In this document: positions 8,378-17,719 of the stretch, in pieces
Layout of the letters: each line of letters begins with the position of its first letter
Numbering within the stretch: position 1 is the stretch's first letter
Assembly (NCBI GenBank): GCA_019192545.1
Contig: JAHCMI010000075.1
Location: 1-45,123, forward strand
Direction of reading: 5' to 3'
Origin: Rivularia sp. MS3
GTDB taxonomy: Bacteria > Cyanobacteriota > Cyanobacteriia > Cyanobacteriales > Nostocaceae
DNA: 45,123 nt
Notes under the pieces: model-generated
The model's input: the letters and a program-made list of their open reading frames with translations, nothing else
Databases searched by the model: none
Told to the model about the DNA's origin: nothing
Position numbers and translations under genes: made by a program

Positions 8378-9334
8378 ATGAGCGCATTAGACTTAAAGAA
8401 TAAAAGAATTCTGGTTACTGGTGGTGCGGGTTTTTTAGGTCGTCAAGTAGTAAGCCAGCTGATTAAAGCTGGAGCAGAACAGGATAAAATTACTGTACCT
8501 CGTTCGCGAGATTACGATTTGTGCGTGATGGAAAACTGCAAGCGTGCGGTTGACCAGCAGGATATCGTAATTCACTTAGCTGCTCACGTTGGTGGTATCG
8601 GTCTTAACCGTGAAAAACCTGCTGAGTTGTTTTATGATAATCTCATGATGGGAACCCAGTTAATTCATGCTGCCCATCTTGCTGGTGTAGAAAAGTTTAC
8701 TTGTGTGGGCACCATTTGTGCTTATCCCAAGTTCACTCCCGTACCATTTAAGGAAGATGACATTTGGGACGGTTATCCAGAGGAAACCAATGCTCCTTAT
8801 GGTATTGCTAAAAAAGCTTTATTAGTACAGTTGCAGGCTTATCGCCAGCAGTACGGTTTTAACGGAATATATTTGCTACCAGTTAATTTATATGGTCCGG
8901 AAGATAATTTTGACCCTAGAAGTTCTCATGTTATTCCGGCATTAATTCGTAAAGTTCAAGAAGCCCAAGATAAGGGAGAAAAACAGATACCTGTTTGGGG
9001 TGATGGTAGCCCTACCCGCGAGTTTTTGTATTCTGAAGATGCTGCGCGGGGTATTGTTATGGGTACTCAATCTTACAATGGTTCTGAGCCAGTGAATTTG
9101 GGAACTGGTTATGAAATTTCAATTCGCGATTTGATAACTACAATTTGCGAAGTCATGGAATTTGATGGTGAAATAGTTTATCAAACTGACAAACCAAACG
9201 GACAACCACGTCGCTGTTTGGATACCGAAAGAGCTAAAAAAGAATTTGGTTTCACCGCTCAAGTCGGTTTTAAAGAAGGTTTGAAAAATACTGTTAAATG
9301 GTGGCGCGAACATGCTGCTCAACCTGTAGCGTAA
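8378..9334 (+). CDS. fcl: GDP-L-fucose synthase
   Basis: This bifunctional 3,5-epimerase/4-reductase converts GDP-4-keto-6-deoxymannose to GDP-L-fucose using NADPH. Landmarks are the N-terminal [24 protein letters not shown] with the following conserved block to NLMMG, and the catalytic Tyr-x3-Lys at Y141/K145 in [24 protein letters not shown] and [14 protein letters not shown] are further family blocks. It is 318 residues, as expected. It lies 134 bases after gmd on the same strand with a hairpin between. GAGGA at 8361-8365 is the likely ribosome site, somewhat distant (12 bases). Together the pair supplies fucose for the glycosyltransferase cluster upstream (inference). Confidence 0.95.
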   Translation: MSALDLKNKRILVTGGAGFLGRQVVSQLIKAGAEQDKITVPRSRDYDLCVMENCKRAVDQQDIVIHLAAHVGGIGLNREKPAELFYDNLMMGTQLIHAAHLAGVEKFTCVGTICAYPKFTPVPFKEDDIWDGYPEETNAPYGIAKKALLVQLQAYRQQYGFNGIYLLPVNLYGPEDNFDPRSSHVIPALIRKVQEAQDKGEKQIPVWGDGSPTREFLYSEDAARGIVMGTQSYNGSEPVNLGTGYEISIRDLITTICEVMEFDGEIVYQTDKPNGQPRRCLDTERAKKEFGFTAQVGFKEGLKNTVKWWREHAAQPVA

Positions 9335-9346
9335 CCTTACCTTTTT

Positions 9347-9373
9347 CCCCTCTTTGCTCCGCAGGGAGAGGGG
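9347..9373. terminator. Hairpin between convergent fcl and acetyltransferase genes
   Basis: CCCCTCT (9347-9353) pairs with AGAGGGG (9367-9373) over a 13-base loop. T-rich sequence follows on the + side and, read on the minus strand, a run of A residues flanks it. It lies in the 43-base gap between two convergent stop codons, so it may serve both genes. Confidence 0.6.
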
Positions 9374-9377
9374 TAAT

Positions 9378-9791
9378 TTAATTTTTGCTATGATAAATCC
9401 ACATTGCTTGGGTATCACCTGCTTTGCGAAAACCACATTTATAATAAAAACCCACGGTTTGTGCTTCTGCAACTAATATTTGTTGATGAAAGTCTTGATA
9501 TTTTTGAGTAATTATTTTTAATAAATTTAAACCTATACCTTGTTTTTGATATTTAGGTAAAACTAATAGATGCGGGTAATAAACTACCAAGTAACCATCG
9601 GTGATTGAATTGATTAAGCCTACTAATTTTTCTTGATGCCAAGCCGATACGAGTGAATGCGAATTCATTAAAGCATTATATAGTTCGTTTGGTTTCTTGG
9701 CTGACGACCAATTATTAGCTTGATAAAGAATTAGAATGTCGTCTATGGATAAATTGCGCGTGTGTTTATATTCGATTTGAATTTGAGTCAT
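9378..9791 (-). CDS. GNAT-family N-acetyltransferase
   Basis: This 137-residue protein has the acetyl-CoA-binding core of the GNAT superfamily. The motif A region reads LLVLPKYQKQGIGLNLLK (Q-x2-G-x-G pyrophosphate loop), preceded by a beta-strand pair (LVGLINSITDGYLVVYY) and followed by VAEAQTVGFYYKCGFRKAG, the usual motif B with a Tyr before the last strand. The substrate is not predictable. It is transcribed alone and convergent with fcl. Confidence 0.88.
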   Translation of the reverse strand: MTQIQIEYKHTRNLSIDDILILYQANNWSSAKKPNELYNALMNSHSLVSAWHQEKLVGLINSITDGYLVVYYPHLLVLPKYQKQGIGLNLLKIITQKYQDFHQQILVAEAQTVGFYYKCGFRKAGDTQAMWIYHSKN

Positions 9792-9853
9792 AGCTTTGGC
9801 TGATATTATCAGTTAGAAAAATTAAAATTATAATTCCCGAAGCGAGAATTGAA

Positions 9854-9882
9854 AAACCCGGTTTTTTGAAAAAACCGGGTTT
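9854..9882. terminator. Perfect palindrome AAACCCGG...CCGGGTTT
   Basis: A 14-bp perfect stem (AAACCCGGTTTTTT with its complement) surrounds a single G. A half-related sequence (AAACCCGTTTTTCC) lies near 29399. The stem ends in an A/T-rich centre rather than a following T-run, so although it could stop transcription it also fits the interspersed palindromes common in these genomes. Confidence 0.55.
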
Positions 9883-9919
9883 GTGGGAATATGCCACAAT
9901 TACTATATAAAAGCTGTGT

Positions 9920-10048
9920 TCAAGAATCTAGTTTAAGATAAACCTCAGCTTCATGATTGACAGCCCATTCTATATCCCAATCGATAAATCCAATGCTGCC
10001 GGTAAAATTTTGAAGCTGCTTCGTTACTTTTCTTATAACTAGTAGGGA
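9920..10048 (-). pseudogene. Start-less coding remnant, 42 codons
   Basis: The minus frame reads protein-like (TGSIGFIDWDIEWAVNHEAE is part of it) and ends at a TGA, but it begins after an in-frame stop with no ATG. I do not recognise the family. It lies one reading frame away from the neighbouring remnant at 10053-10187, so both may derive from one broken gene, or from two. Confidence 0.4.
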
Positions 10049-10052
10049 TTAA

Positions 10053-10187
10053 TTAAACTTCTGGATACAGTTTCAAACGTCTTATGACTTCTAACATTGT
10101 AGCTTTATCATAACCCTGCTGCTGGTATTTAGAATCATTCATCGCTAATTCATCTGGTGTATTGTTTTTGAGCGCAGTTTTTTGATT
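10053..10187 (-). pseudogene. Start-less coding remnant, 44 codons, abutting the Rieske gene
   Basis: Immediately 3' of the Rieske stop codon, the minus frame reads protein-like, including NTPDELAMNDSKYQQQGYDK and an EVIRRLKLYPEV ending. No start precedes it except an internal ATG at 10142, which would give 29 residues. I do not recognise it. It may be a very small real gene from 10142 or the tail of a lost gene. Confidence 0.4.
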
Positions 10188-11175
10188 AAATTTCTAATTC
10201 TTTCCAAGTATTAAAATGATGTGTTACCCAATCCATGCCAACTTCGTTATTTAATTTGATTTTTTGCGGTGCATTGGGATAAATCTTATTTAAAATATCT
10301 GCATCCTGTTCTACTACAATTTTACTTAATTCCAAAAATTGTTTTTTTAATAATCTGGCTAGGGGATTATTCGTTTTTGCGAACAATAAAATATAGGTTC
10401 GAGTTTTAGTTAATGATTCTGGAACAAAAAGATGGCATTGAGCAATTTTTCCAAAAACGCTATCACCATAAAATATAACTATGGAAGGAAAATAGTTTTC
10501 TAAATGAGCTTGAATTACTTCGGGAAGTAAAAATTGTTTAGGTTGTTTGAGCTTTTCCCAAAAAGTTTTAGGTACGGTAGGAGCATTAAAAAAAGCCTCG
10601 GAATGATAGCCATTATCGATAAATTCCTTGAATCTTACTTCGGTTATTTCAAATAAATCGCGATGAGTGCCGTTTTGATGATTGTAATCGTGCATGTTTA
10701 ATAACATCGATTTTAAATCGGTTTTGACGCTTGTATCTGCTGTATAGCCGATAAATTCGTAGCTATCGGCAATTTTTTCTAAAATATCGGGTATGGGAAT
10801 TTGAGGTTTATAATCTCCATAAGACCAAATAAAATTATCTTTAATAATTAATTCTAAAGGCTGCATTTGAGGCAGCGTTTTTTTATCATTTCCCGGTAAA
10901 ACAGTACAACCACGATTATCAAATTTTAGAGCGTGAAACGGACAAACAACTTTACTTTCGCCATCTGCTGTCGATTCACACCAACCTGCCGATAGCATTG
11001 CTCCCATGTGTGGGCAAATATTAGGTAGAGCTTGAACATTTCCCCTGCTATCTTTCCACATTACATAGTCTTGATCGTAAAGAGCTATCTTATGTGGTTG
11101 ATTTATTTTAAGCATGGATTTATGTGCTAGTAACCAAGGCGCACCTTTTAACATTTTGTTTGTAGCTTCAATCAT
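10186..11175 (-). CDS. Rieske [2Fe-2S] non-heme iron oxygenase
   Basis: This protein resembles the alpha subunit of ring-hydroxylating or PaO-type oxygenases. The N-terminal Rieske domain has C54-P-H56 and C78-P-F-H81 as cluster ligands; the spacer between the pairs is 21 residues, a little longer than the usual 15-17. The catalytic domain follows with D163, H166 and H171 in MHDYNHQNGTH, the standard mononuclear-iron ligand block. At 329 residues it is compact. There is no membrane segment. It lies 159 bases downstream of an AraC regulator on the same strand, which suggests inducible control by the substrate (inference). The substrate is not predictable. Its stop codon abuts a coding remnant, so the locus may once have had a further gene. 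Confidence 0.88.
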   Translation of the reverse strand: MIEATNKMLKGAPWLLAHKSMLKINQPHKIALYDQDYVMWKDSRGNVQALPNICPHMGAMLSAGWCESTADGESKVVCPFHALKFDNRGCTVLPGNDKKTLPQMQPLELIIKDNFIWSYGDYKPQIPIPDILEKIADSYEFIGYTADTSVKTDLKSMLLNMHDYNHQNGTHRDLFEITEVRFKEFIDNGYHSEAFFNAPTVPKTFWEKLKQPKQFLLPEVIQAHLENYFPSIVIFYGDSVFGKIAQCHLFVPESLTKTRTYILLFAKTNNPLARLLKKQFLELSKIVVEQDADILNKIYPNAPQKIKLNNEVGMDWVTHHFNTWKELEI

Positions 11176-11334
11176 GATTTTTATGAATTTATTGATTGCT
11201 GTTGTAAACAGTATTAAAAAGATGTTGAGCTATTAGCTTGTAAATTATTGCGATTTTTGGATATTCTTGCTATTTGTTTTCTGAGAATAGGATAACCTCA
11301 CCCTAATTCCCTGTGCTTATTAACGAGAGGAATG

Positions 11335-12267
11335 TCAGTTAATTGATTTTTTATATTCTTGGAAAAAAGTTTTGGGAGTAATGCCAAGTGTACGTTTAAA
11401 ATGACGATTAAGATGACTTTGATCTACAAAACCGACTGACTTTGCGATTTCAGCAATTGATAATTTCCCTTGTTTGAGTAGTTCTTTAGCTCGTTCGATG
11501 CGACAGCGAATTACATATTTATGGGGTGTAAATCCTGTAGTTTCCTTGAACAATCGCGAAAAATAATAAGGACTCATTTGTACCGAAGCTGCTAATTTAT
11601 TCAAACTTAAATCGGTATCAAGATAAGCATGAATATAATCAATTATTTGCTGTAACTTGTATTCAGGCAGTTTTCCCGATATTGATTCTATTAAGTTTGT
11701 ACGAGTAGTCGAATAATTTTCTAGTAAATGAAGGATAAGAGCATTAATTAAAGTTTCTGCGTAAAGACGACTACTAGCGCCATGCTTAATCAAAGCAGAT
11801 TTCAGCGCTACTCCTATTTGATATACAAATGCATCGGGAGTTGCAAATTTGGGTAAAAGCTCTATTTTATCTGGATCGACTGCTTCGTAAATAGTTTGAG
11901 CAAAAACTACAGGATCTATGGCAATTGCAACCGAACAACCTTCTTTATACCATGCTGCTTGATGAGTTGTGTTAGCAGGAACAATAATCAAATCTCCTTG
12001 AACATTATTTTCTCTGACAAAACGTCCATCTATTATTCTGTCTGTATGAATTGGTGATGGGATATCGGTCAAAATTCCAATACAATGCTGTTTTAGAGAA
12101 GTTTTTGGTAATTCAATTGGGGGTTGTCTATCGTAGATAATACTAAGGCTTTCCCAACCAACGGATTGACTGGAAACTAAAGGAGAGCGGTTAAATACAC
12201 GTTTATATCCTTCTTCTTTCTCTCGAACAAAATCGATGGCAAGAGGCTTGAATGAGTTATTGAACAT
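11335..12267 (-). CDS. AraC-family transcriptional regulator
   Basis: This 310-residue regulator has an N-terminal cupin-like ligand domain (about 15-190) and a C-terminal pair of helix-turn-helix motifs (about 210-305): LSLNKLAASVQMSPYYFSRL and IAEIAKSVGFVDQSHLNRHF, followed by the classic GITPKTFFQEY ending. It is divergent from the cyclo-ligase gene at 12395 and lies upstream of the Rieske oxygenase on the same strand. The oxygenase is the more natural target. A triple 10-base repeat at 12361-12390 in its upstream region could be an operator. Confidence 0.93.
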   Translation of the reverse strand: MFNNSFKPLAIDFVREKEEGYKRVFNRSPLVSSQSVGWESLSIIYDRQPPIELPKTSLKQHCIGILTDIPSPIHTDRIIDGRFVRENNVQGDLIIVPANTTHQAAWYKEGCSVAIAIDPVVFAQTIYEAVDPDKIELLPKFATPDAFVYQIGVALKSALIKHGASSRLYAETLINALILHLLENYSTTRTNLIESISGKLPEYKLQQIIDYIHAYLDTDLSLNKLAASVQMSPYYFSRLFKETTGFTPHKYVIRCRIERAKELLKQGKLSIAEIAKSVGFVDQSHLNRHFKRTLGITPKTFFQEYKKSIN

Positions 12268-12360
12268 ATTAAATTTTAGGTATTCAAATCAACAACCAGC
12301 TTTTTATACTAGAAAATTTCCCAAAGCTTTTATTATAAGTTCGTGGTATTTTTGATAATT

Positions 12361-12390
12361 GTTTCTAAAAGTGTCTGAAAGTTTCTAAAA
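12361..12390. promoter_or_regulatory. Three 10-base direct repeats between divergent AraC and cyclo-ligase genes
   Basis: The repeats are GTTTCTAAAA, GTGTCTGAAA and GTTTCTAAAA, back to back, ending five bases before the cyclo-ligase ATG. Helical-turn spacing is typical of AraC-type binding sites, but the closeness to the start codon would mean repression, or that the repeats lie in the leader. Confidence 0.4.
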
Positions 12391-12394
12391 AATC

Positions 12395-12979
12395 ATGAAT
12401 ACTACCAAAAACAAATTAAAAAAGTCCGAATTACGTCGTAACATTATTAAACAACGCCAATCTCTACCTGAACAAGAATGGCGGCGAAAAAGTCAAGCTA
12501 TTTGTAGCAATATTTGCAGTTCAAGTTTATATAGCAAAGCTAAAACGGTACTTGCTTATTTTAGCTTTCGTCAAGAACCCGATTTAAATTACTTGTTCTC
12601 AGAAGAGAGTACATCAGGTAGCAACAAAATATGGGGATTTCCTCGCTGTGTTGATAAATCTTTAATTTGGCATTGTTGGCAACCCCAAAATGAGTTAGTA
12701 GTAGGTAAATATGGTATTCGCGAACCAAATCCTAATTTACCGATAATTAATTCCTCTGAGGTTGATTTGATTTTGGTTCCTTGCGTCGCTTGCGATTATC
12801 AAGGCTATCGTTTGGGTTATGGAGGGGGATACTACGACCGTTTTTTAAGCTCTCCAGGCTGGGATTTAATTCCAACAATAGGTATTGTGTTTGCAAACGC
12901 TTATTTACCTCAAGTACCTGTAGAAAATTGGGACAAAAAGTTAAATAGTATTTGCACGGAAACCGGCATTAGAAAATGA
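12395..12979 (+). CDS. 5-formyltetrahydrofolate cyclo-ligase
   Basis: This enzyme converts 5-formyl-THF to 5,10-methenyl-THF at the expense of ATP and returns stored folate to one-carbon metabolism. Signature features are the N-terminal KSELRRNIIKQRQSLP, a central PDLNYLF block and the nucleotide/folate-binding YRLGYGGGYYDRFL near residues 136-150. Full length at 194 residues. No Shine-Dalgarno sequence is evident; the ATG directly follows the triple repeat at 12361-12390. It is a single gene, 75 bases before the multi-GAF kinase on the same strand; the two functions are not obviously linked. Confidence 0.93.
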   Translation: MNTTKNKLKKSELRRNIIKQRQSLPEQEWRRKSQAICSNICSSSLYSKAKTVLAYFSFRQEPDLNYLFSEESTSGSNKIWGFPRCVDKSLIWHCWQPQNELVVGKYGIREPNPNLPIINSSEVDLILVPCVACDYQGYRLGYGGGYYDRFLSSPGWDLIPTIGIVFANAYLPQVPVENWDKKLNSICTETGIRK

Positions 12980-13054
12980 ATATCGTAATAGATCTGATAT
13001 TCTACTTATCTAAGTGGGAATTATTAAAAAAGACAGTTAAATGGTGTTCCCTGC

Positions 13055-16000
13055 ATGGATATTTCTGCTACAGAATTTTTTGAGGAATCAAACATATCAT
13101 CACAACAGAATCGGGTTGAAGCAAAAATCTCCCTTAATTACGACGAAAAGCAAAAGGCTTTAGCAGGTGTAATTTCCAGGATTCGGGAATCTTTGGATAT
13201 AGAAACTATTTTTAAAACTACCGTTGCCGAAGTACGACAGCTTCTTGATACTGACAGAGTTGCGGTGTTCCGTTTTTACGACGAGCAAGAATGGGAAGGG
13301 GAATTTATCTGTGAAGATGTAGTTCCCGAATGGGATTGTGCATTAAATGCAAAAATCCAAGATAGTTGTTTTAGTCTCGGATTTGCTGATTTGTACAAAC
13401 AAGGAAGAATCAGCGCAATTTCTGATATTTATCGAGGTAATTTTAAAGATTGCTACATTCAACTTCTGGAGAAATTTCAAATTCGCGCTAATATTGTTGC
13501 TCCTTTGCTCGAAGGCGATCGCCTTTGGGGTTTATTATGCATTCATCAATGTAGCTCTACCCGTGAATGGGAGCAATCGGAAATTAATTTCGTCAGTCAA
13601 ATTGCCGAAAATTTAGGAATAGCTTTAGAGCATACCAATTTACGATGTCAGCTAAAATATGAAGCTGAACTCCACAAGGCTTTAAATCAAGTCATTTCCG
13701 GGATTCGTAAGTCTTTGGATCTCAATACTATTTTTACAACTACAGTTACAGAAGTTCGTCAGTTATTGAGAGCAGATAGAGTTGGGGTATTTCGCTTTTA
13801 TCCCGAAAAATGGCAGGGAGAATTTATTTATGAAGATTTTAGCTCGAATTGGGATTCTTTGATTGAAAATGAAGTTGGTGCTGATTGCTTTGGGGAAGAA
13901 TTCGCCGAGCATTATAGCCAAGGTAAAGTTCGTGCTGTAGGTGATATTTACGCTGCCGATATTCATGGCGATCGCATCAAAATTTTAGAGAAACTCCAAG
14001 TACGGGCTAATATGGTGGCACCTTTAATCAAAGGTGAAGAATTATGGGGATTGCTGTGCATTCATCAATGTAATGCTCCCCGTGCCTGGGAAACAAGCGA
14101 AATTGAGTTTGTAGAACAAATTTCGGAACATTTAGGGGTAGCACTACAACAAGCCGATTATCTCCAACTTGTAAAAGCCCAATCGGCACAGCTAAGCCAA
14201 GCAGTAGAAAGAGCCAAAGTTGCAGAATGGCAAAAAGCGATTGCAGCTGTTGTAGAAAAAATTCGTCAATCTTTGAATTTAGAAGTTATTTTTAGCAATA
14301 CAACTTCTGAAGTTAGAGAATTACTTGATGCTGATAGAGTCGTAATTTATCGCTTTAATGATGATTGGAGCGGTAAATTTGTCTCGGAGTCGGTGACGGA
14401 AGGTTGGACTCGCTTGATACAGGAACAAAGAAATCAACCGGAATTAGTCGAAAATATCAACGAATGCAGCGTTAAAGATTTATCTGCATCTCCGGTAGTT
14501 GATACCTATCTTCAAGATACTCGGGGAGGAGATTTTAGTCAGGGTGAAGTTTACCGTGTTTGTAATAATATTTATGATGCAGGTTTTGACGACTGCTACA
14601 TTAATTTATTAGAAAACTATCAAGCGAAAGCTTATATTATTGTCGCAATTTACCTCAACGATAAACTTTGGGGTTTACTAGCTGTTTATCAAAATTCCAC
14701 CATGCGTACATGGCACTCGGAGGAAGTTTTTTTTCTTACTCAAATTGGTACGCAGTTAGGAGTAGCTTTACAGCAAGCTGAATTTTTGCAAAAAACTCAA
14801 CAGCAAGCTGAAGAATTAACGAAAGCCGCAGAAAGACAAAGAGCTTTGGCTACTACAATCGATAAAATTCGCCAAACTCTCGATATTGACAATATTTTTA
14901 AAGCCACTACTCAAGAAGTGCGCCAATTGTTAGAAGTAGAAAGAGTGGCAATCTATCGTTTTTACAGCGATGGTAGCGGAGAATTCGTTGCTGATTCAAT
15001 TGTAGATGGCTGGGCACCTTTAACTAATCCCCAGCCAGTCAACGAACCTTTGCTATTGCAGGCAACTAAAGCTGGAAAATACCCGCGCAATGAAGTTTTT
15101 GTACCAATTACCCTTGGGGATAAACTTTGGGGGCTGTTGGTAGCTTATCAAAATTCCCAACCGCGTTATTGGGAAGATGAAGAAACCAATTTGCTCGCTC
15201 AGGTAGGGATACAGTTAGGAGTTGCACTACAACAAACAACAACATTGGTACAGCTACAGCAGCAAGCTGAGAAGTTATCTCAAGCCGCAGAAAGGGAGCG
15301 TAAAGCAACTCAACGGGAAAGAGCTTTGGCTGCAACGGTACAGAAAATCCGCGATTCTTTAGATTTAAATACAATTTTCAATACTACAACCAAGGAAATT
15401 CGCCGACTTTTGGAAGCTGATAGAGTGGCAATTTACCGCTTTCGCAAAGATGAAGTTGGGGAGTTTGTTGCCGAATCAGTTGGTGATGATTGGACTCCGG
15501 TACGCAGATTGGTACCTGTAATTGTGGATGATTATTTACGAAGCTATCGGGATGAAGCCGACACTAAGAGTAACATTCTGGTTGTTAATAATATTTACGA
15601 TATCAACGATTCTATTTCTAATATTAAGCTTCTTGAAAAAATGCAGGCTAAAGCTTATGTAATTACTCCTGTTTTTAAAGGAGCTAAACTTTGGGGTTTG
15701 TTAGCAGCCTATCAAAATAGCGGCAGTCGCGATTGGCAAGAAAACGAAGTTGATTTGCTCATACAAATTGCCACTCAATTGGGAGTCGGGTTGCAGCAAG
15801 CAGAATTACTCGAACAAACTCAAAGCCAAAAAGAAAAGATTGAACAAACTTTAAAAAAGCTGCAAAATACTCAAGCTCAATTAATACAAAGCGAGAAAAT
15901 GGCCGGTTTGGGGCAGTTAGTCGCTGGTGTTGCTCATGAGATTAATAATCCAGTTAACTTTATTTATGGCAATCTTTCTCATATTGATAATTACGTAAAA

Positions 16001-16699
16001 GATTTGTCGTCAATACTTGAACTTTATCGCAATGCTTATCCCCATCCAGAATCTCATATTCAAGAACAAGCTACAACCATCGATTTAAACTATATTTTGG
16101 AAGATTTACCGAAAATAGTTGATTCAATGCAGATGGGAGCGGAAAGAATTCGTTCTTTGGTCATTTCCTTAAGAACTTTTTCGCGGCTTGACGAAGCACA
16201 AATGAAGCCGGTTGATATTCATGAAGGCATTGAAAGTACCCTATTAATTTTGCAGCACAAAATCAAGCAAAATGATAACAATCCAGGAATACAGATTGTT
16301 AAAGAATATGGAGAATTGCCTCAAGTAGAATGTCATGCAGCACAGTTAAATCAGGTGTTTATGAATATCTTGAGTAATGCTGTAGATGCTATTGAAATTA
16401 AGTTTCATAAGTTTGATGATAAGGAATTACCGTTAATTAAGATTTGTACGAATGTTGTAAATGAAAAGTATGTTTCAATTCGTATCTTTGATAATGGTTG
16501 TGGAATTCCCCAAAGAATACTTTCTAGAATTTTTGACCCATTTTTTACTACTAAAGAACCTGGCAAAGGAACTGGTTTGGGTTTATCGATTAGCTATCAA
16601 ATAATTGTTGATAAACATGCAGGTAAATTTGAATGCGATTCTCTAGTTGGTAAAGGTAGCGAGTTTAAAATAGAAATTCCGATTATAAATTTGGCATAG
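13055..16699 (+). CDS. Sensor histidine kinase with five tandem GAF domains
   Basis: This is a soluble 1214-residue kinase with no membrane segment. GAF units lie at about 32-192, 205-365, 390-572, 594-726 and 754-914, each ending in a similar LWGLL(C/A)(I/V/A)(H/Y)Q strand and joined by Gln/Glu-rich helices. The transmitter follows: H961 in [12 protein letters not shown]-box around [11 protein letters not shown] (1104-1113), G1 DNGCGI (1146-1151), F-box DPFFTTK (1161-1167) and G2 GTGLGLSI (1172-1179). GAF1 has D103-S-C105-F and C133-Y, resembling the DXCF and Cys-His positions of cyanobacteriochromes with Tyr replacing His. GAF2 has C278-F but no second Cys, GAF3 has C514-Y, and GAF4 lacks that segment altogether. 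No response regulator is adjacent. Bilin binding is possible for GAF1 but unproven. Confidence 0.93.
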   Translation: MDISATEFFEESNISSQQNRVEAKISLNYDEKQKALAGVISRIRESLDIETIFKTTVAEVRQLLDTDRVAVFRFYDEQEWEGEFICEDVVPEWDCALNAKIQDSCFSLGFADLYKQGRISAISDIYRGNFKDCYIQLLEKFQIRANIVAPLLEGDRLWGLLCIHQCSSTREWEQSEINFVSQIAENLGIALEHTNLRCQLKYEAELHKALNQVISGIRKSLDLNTIFTTTVTEVRQLLRADRVGVFRFYPEKWQGEFIYEDFSSNWDSLIENEVGADCFGEEFAEHYSQGKVRAVGDIYAADIHGDRIKILEKLQVRANMVAPLIKGEELWGLLCIHQCNAPRAWETSEIEFVEQISEHLGVALQQADYLQLVKAQSAQLSQAVERAKVAEWQKAIAAVVEKIRQSLNLEVIFSNTTSEVRELLDADRVVIYRFNDDWSGKFVSESVTEGWTRLIQEQRNQPELVENINECSVKDLSASPVVDTYLQDTRGGDFSQGEVYRVCNNIYDAGFDDCYINLLENYQAKAYIIVAIYLNDKLWGLLAVYQNSTMRTWHSEEVFFLTQIGTQLGVALQQAEFLQKTQQQAEELTKAAERQRALATTIDKIRQTLDIDNIFKATTQEVRQLLEVERVAIYRFYSDGSGEFVADSIVDGWAPLTNPQPVNEPLLLQATKAGKYPRNEVFVPITLGDKLWGLLVAYQNSQPRYWEDEETNLLAQVGIQLGVALQQTTTLVQLQQQAEKLSQAAERERKATQRERALAATVQKIRDSLDLNTIFNTTTKEIRRLLEADRVAIYRFRKDEVGEFVAESVGDDWTPVRRLVPVIVDDYLRSYRDEADTKSNILVVNNIYDINDSISNIKLLEKMQAKAYVITPVFKGAKLWGLLAAYQNSGSRDWQENEVDLLIQIATQLGVGLQQAELLEQTQSQKEKIEQTLKKLQNTQAQLIQSEKMAGLGQLVAGVAHEINNPVNFIYGNLSHIDNYVKDLSSILELYRNAYPHPESHIQEQATTIDLNYILEDLPKIVDSMQMGAERIRSLVISLRTFSRLDEAQMKPVDIHEGIESTLLILQHKIKQNDNNPGIQIVKEYGELPQVECHAAQLNQVFMNILSNAVDAIEIKFHKFDDKELPLIKICTNVVNEKYVSIRIFDNGCGIPQRILSRIFDPFFTTKEPGKGTGLGLSISYQIIVDKHAGKFECDSLVGKGSEFKIEIPIINLA

Positions 16700-16709
16700 T
16701 TCTCAATCA

Positions 16710-16758
16710 GCCCTGCATCAAGAAAACATCTCAAGGCAGGGCCGATAAAAGTTTTTTT
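16710..16758 (+). terminator. Rho-independent-type terminator after the multi-GAF kinase
   Basis: GCCCTGC (16710-16716) pairs with GCAGGGC (16736-16742) and is followed ten bases later by seven T residues (16752-16758). It starts 11 bases after the kinase stop codon. The loop of 19 bases is long. Confidence 0.6.
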
Positions 16759-16828
16759 AGTGGGAGCATCTAGCTTTCTGACTTATAAGAAGTAGGCTTA
16801 TAGCCTGCATTAGAACAAACATAAGATT

Positions 16829-16867
16829 GCCCCCTAATCTTCTTGATATGTAAGAAGACTAGGGGGC
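16829..16867. repeat. 16-bp hairpin with one mismatch and a seven-base loop
   Basis: GCCCCCTAATCTTCTT (16829-16844) and AAGAAGACTAGGGGGC (16852-16867) pair except for one A.C position. It lies between the convergent kinase and sugar transferase genes. It has no flanking T-run of note on either strand. It could be a secondary terminator or a copy of a mobile palindrome. The remaining spacer up to 16988 is AT-rich with no gene seen. Confidence 0.6.
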
Positions 16868-16988
16868 TAAAAAGTAGGAGTTCATAAAAAATTGGTAGAA
16901 GCCTGAATATTTTGGTGATGCTCCGCAAAAGAAATTTTAACTTTCTCAGAATTAACAAAAACTCAGAATATTTTTGATGACAAAATAA

Positions 16989-17016
16989 AAAGCAATTATC
17001 GGTTGATAATTGCTTT
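16989..17016 (-). terminator. Terminator of the second sugar-phosphate transferase
   Basis: AAAGCAATTATC and GATAATTGCTTT form a perfect 12-bp stem with loop GGTT. Read on the minus strand it is followed by TTTTATTTTG. The stem overlaps the stop codon of the minus-strand gene by two bases. Confidence 0.85.
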
Positions 17017-17719
17017 AACAAGCACCGCTTTTATTGAATACCACCCAAATCGTTTTAAATATTAGAAATAAATCGTAGGATACAGACCATTTATGTTGAT
17101 AGTCTAAATCCATTTTGACTATATCTTCAAAATCTTTAATACTAGAACGACCATTAACTTGCCATTCTCCAGTCATACCGGGTTTAACTCGCAACCTTTC
17201 CCAATGGTGCGGCTGGTATTTCATCACTTCATCGGGAGTCGGGGGGCGAGTTCCTACTAAACTCATTTCCCCCTTGAGTACGTTCCAAAATTGAGGTAGT
17301 TCATCTAAACTTGTGCGTCGTAATAATTTACCCACGCGGGTAATACGAGGATCTTCTGTACATTTAAATATATGACCGCTAGCTTCGTTTTTGACTAAAT
17401 GCTTGAATTTATCGGCATCTACAACCATAGAACGAAATTTCCATATACGGAAAGTTGTTCCATCGTTTCCACAGCGAATTTGACTGTAAAAAATAGGTCC
17501 GGGATTATCTAACATAGTTGCGATTGCTACAGGGATAGCAACGACAGCAGTTATAACTAATCCAACAATTGCCCCCAATATATCAATTAATCTTTTCGCG
17601 ATACTTGTTCGCGAAGCATGAGGAAATTGGTAATTTAAGCTAAATGATTCTGGTGGAATCATTAAAATTAAGTCTCGCTTGCTAGAAGCTTCTGTTGCAG
17701 AAGTAACATTGAAAACCAT
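17015..17719 (-). CDS. Second polyprenyl-phosphate sugar-1-phosphate transferase
   Basis: This 234-residue monotopic phosphoglycosyl transferase has a re-entrant hydrophobic hairpin at about 45-70, GPIFYSQIRCG, WKFRSMVVDAD, the catalytic D139-E140 in TSLDELPQFWNVLKGEMSLVGTRPP cut short here as SLDELPQFWNVLKG, and a final VKPGMTGEWQVNGRS block. It starts exopolysaccharide assembly by loading a sugar phosphate on a lipid carrier. It differs clearly from the copy at 5766-6497, so this is not a recent duplication. Residues 34-38 (HASRT) are encoded by a GCTTCGCGAAC palindrome also found in the CobT-like gene at 25762. It is transcribed alone, away from the fucose cluster. Confidence 0.9.
   Translation of the reverse strand: MVFNVTSATEASSKRDLILMIPPESFSLNYQFPHASRTSIAKRLIDILGAIVGLVITAVVAIPVAIATMLDNPGPIFYSQIRCGNDGTTFRIWKFRSMVVDADKFKHLVKNEASGHIFKCTEDPRITRVGKLLRRTSLDELPQFWNVLKGEMSLVGTRPPTPDEVMKYQPHHWERLRVKPGMTGEWQVNGRSSIKDFEDIVKMDLDYQHKWSVSYDLFLIFKTIWVVFNKSGAC

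Noticed and set aside
13347-13616. Plus-strand alternative frame inside the GAF kinase
   Set aside because: It is an out-of-frame reading of a fully supported gene.
16770-17021. Minus-strand frame of 83 codons between the kinase and sugar transferase genes
   Set aside because: It overlaps two clear hairpins and the end of the transferase gene, and its translation is low quality.
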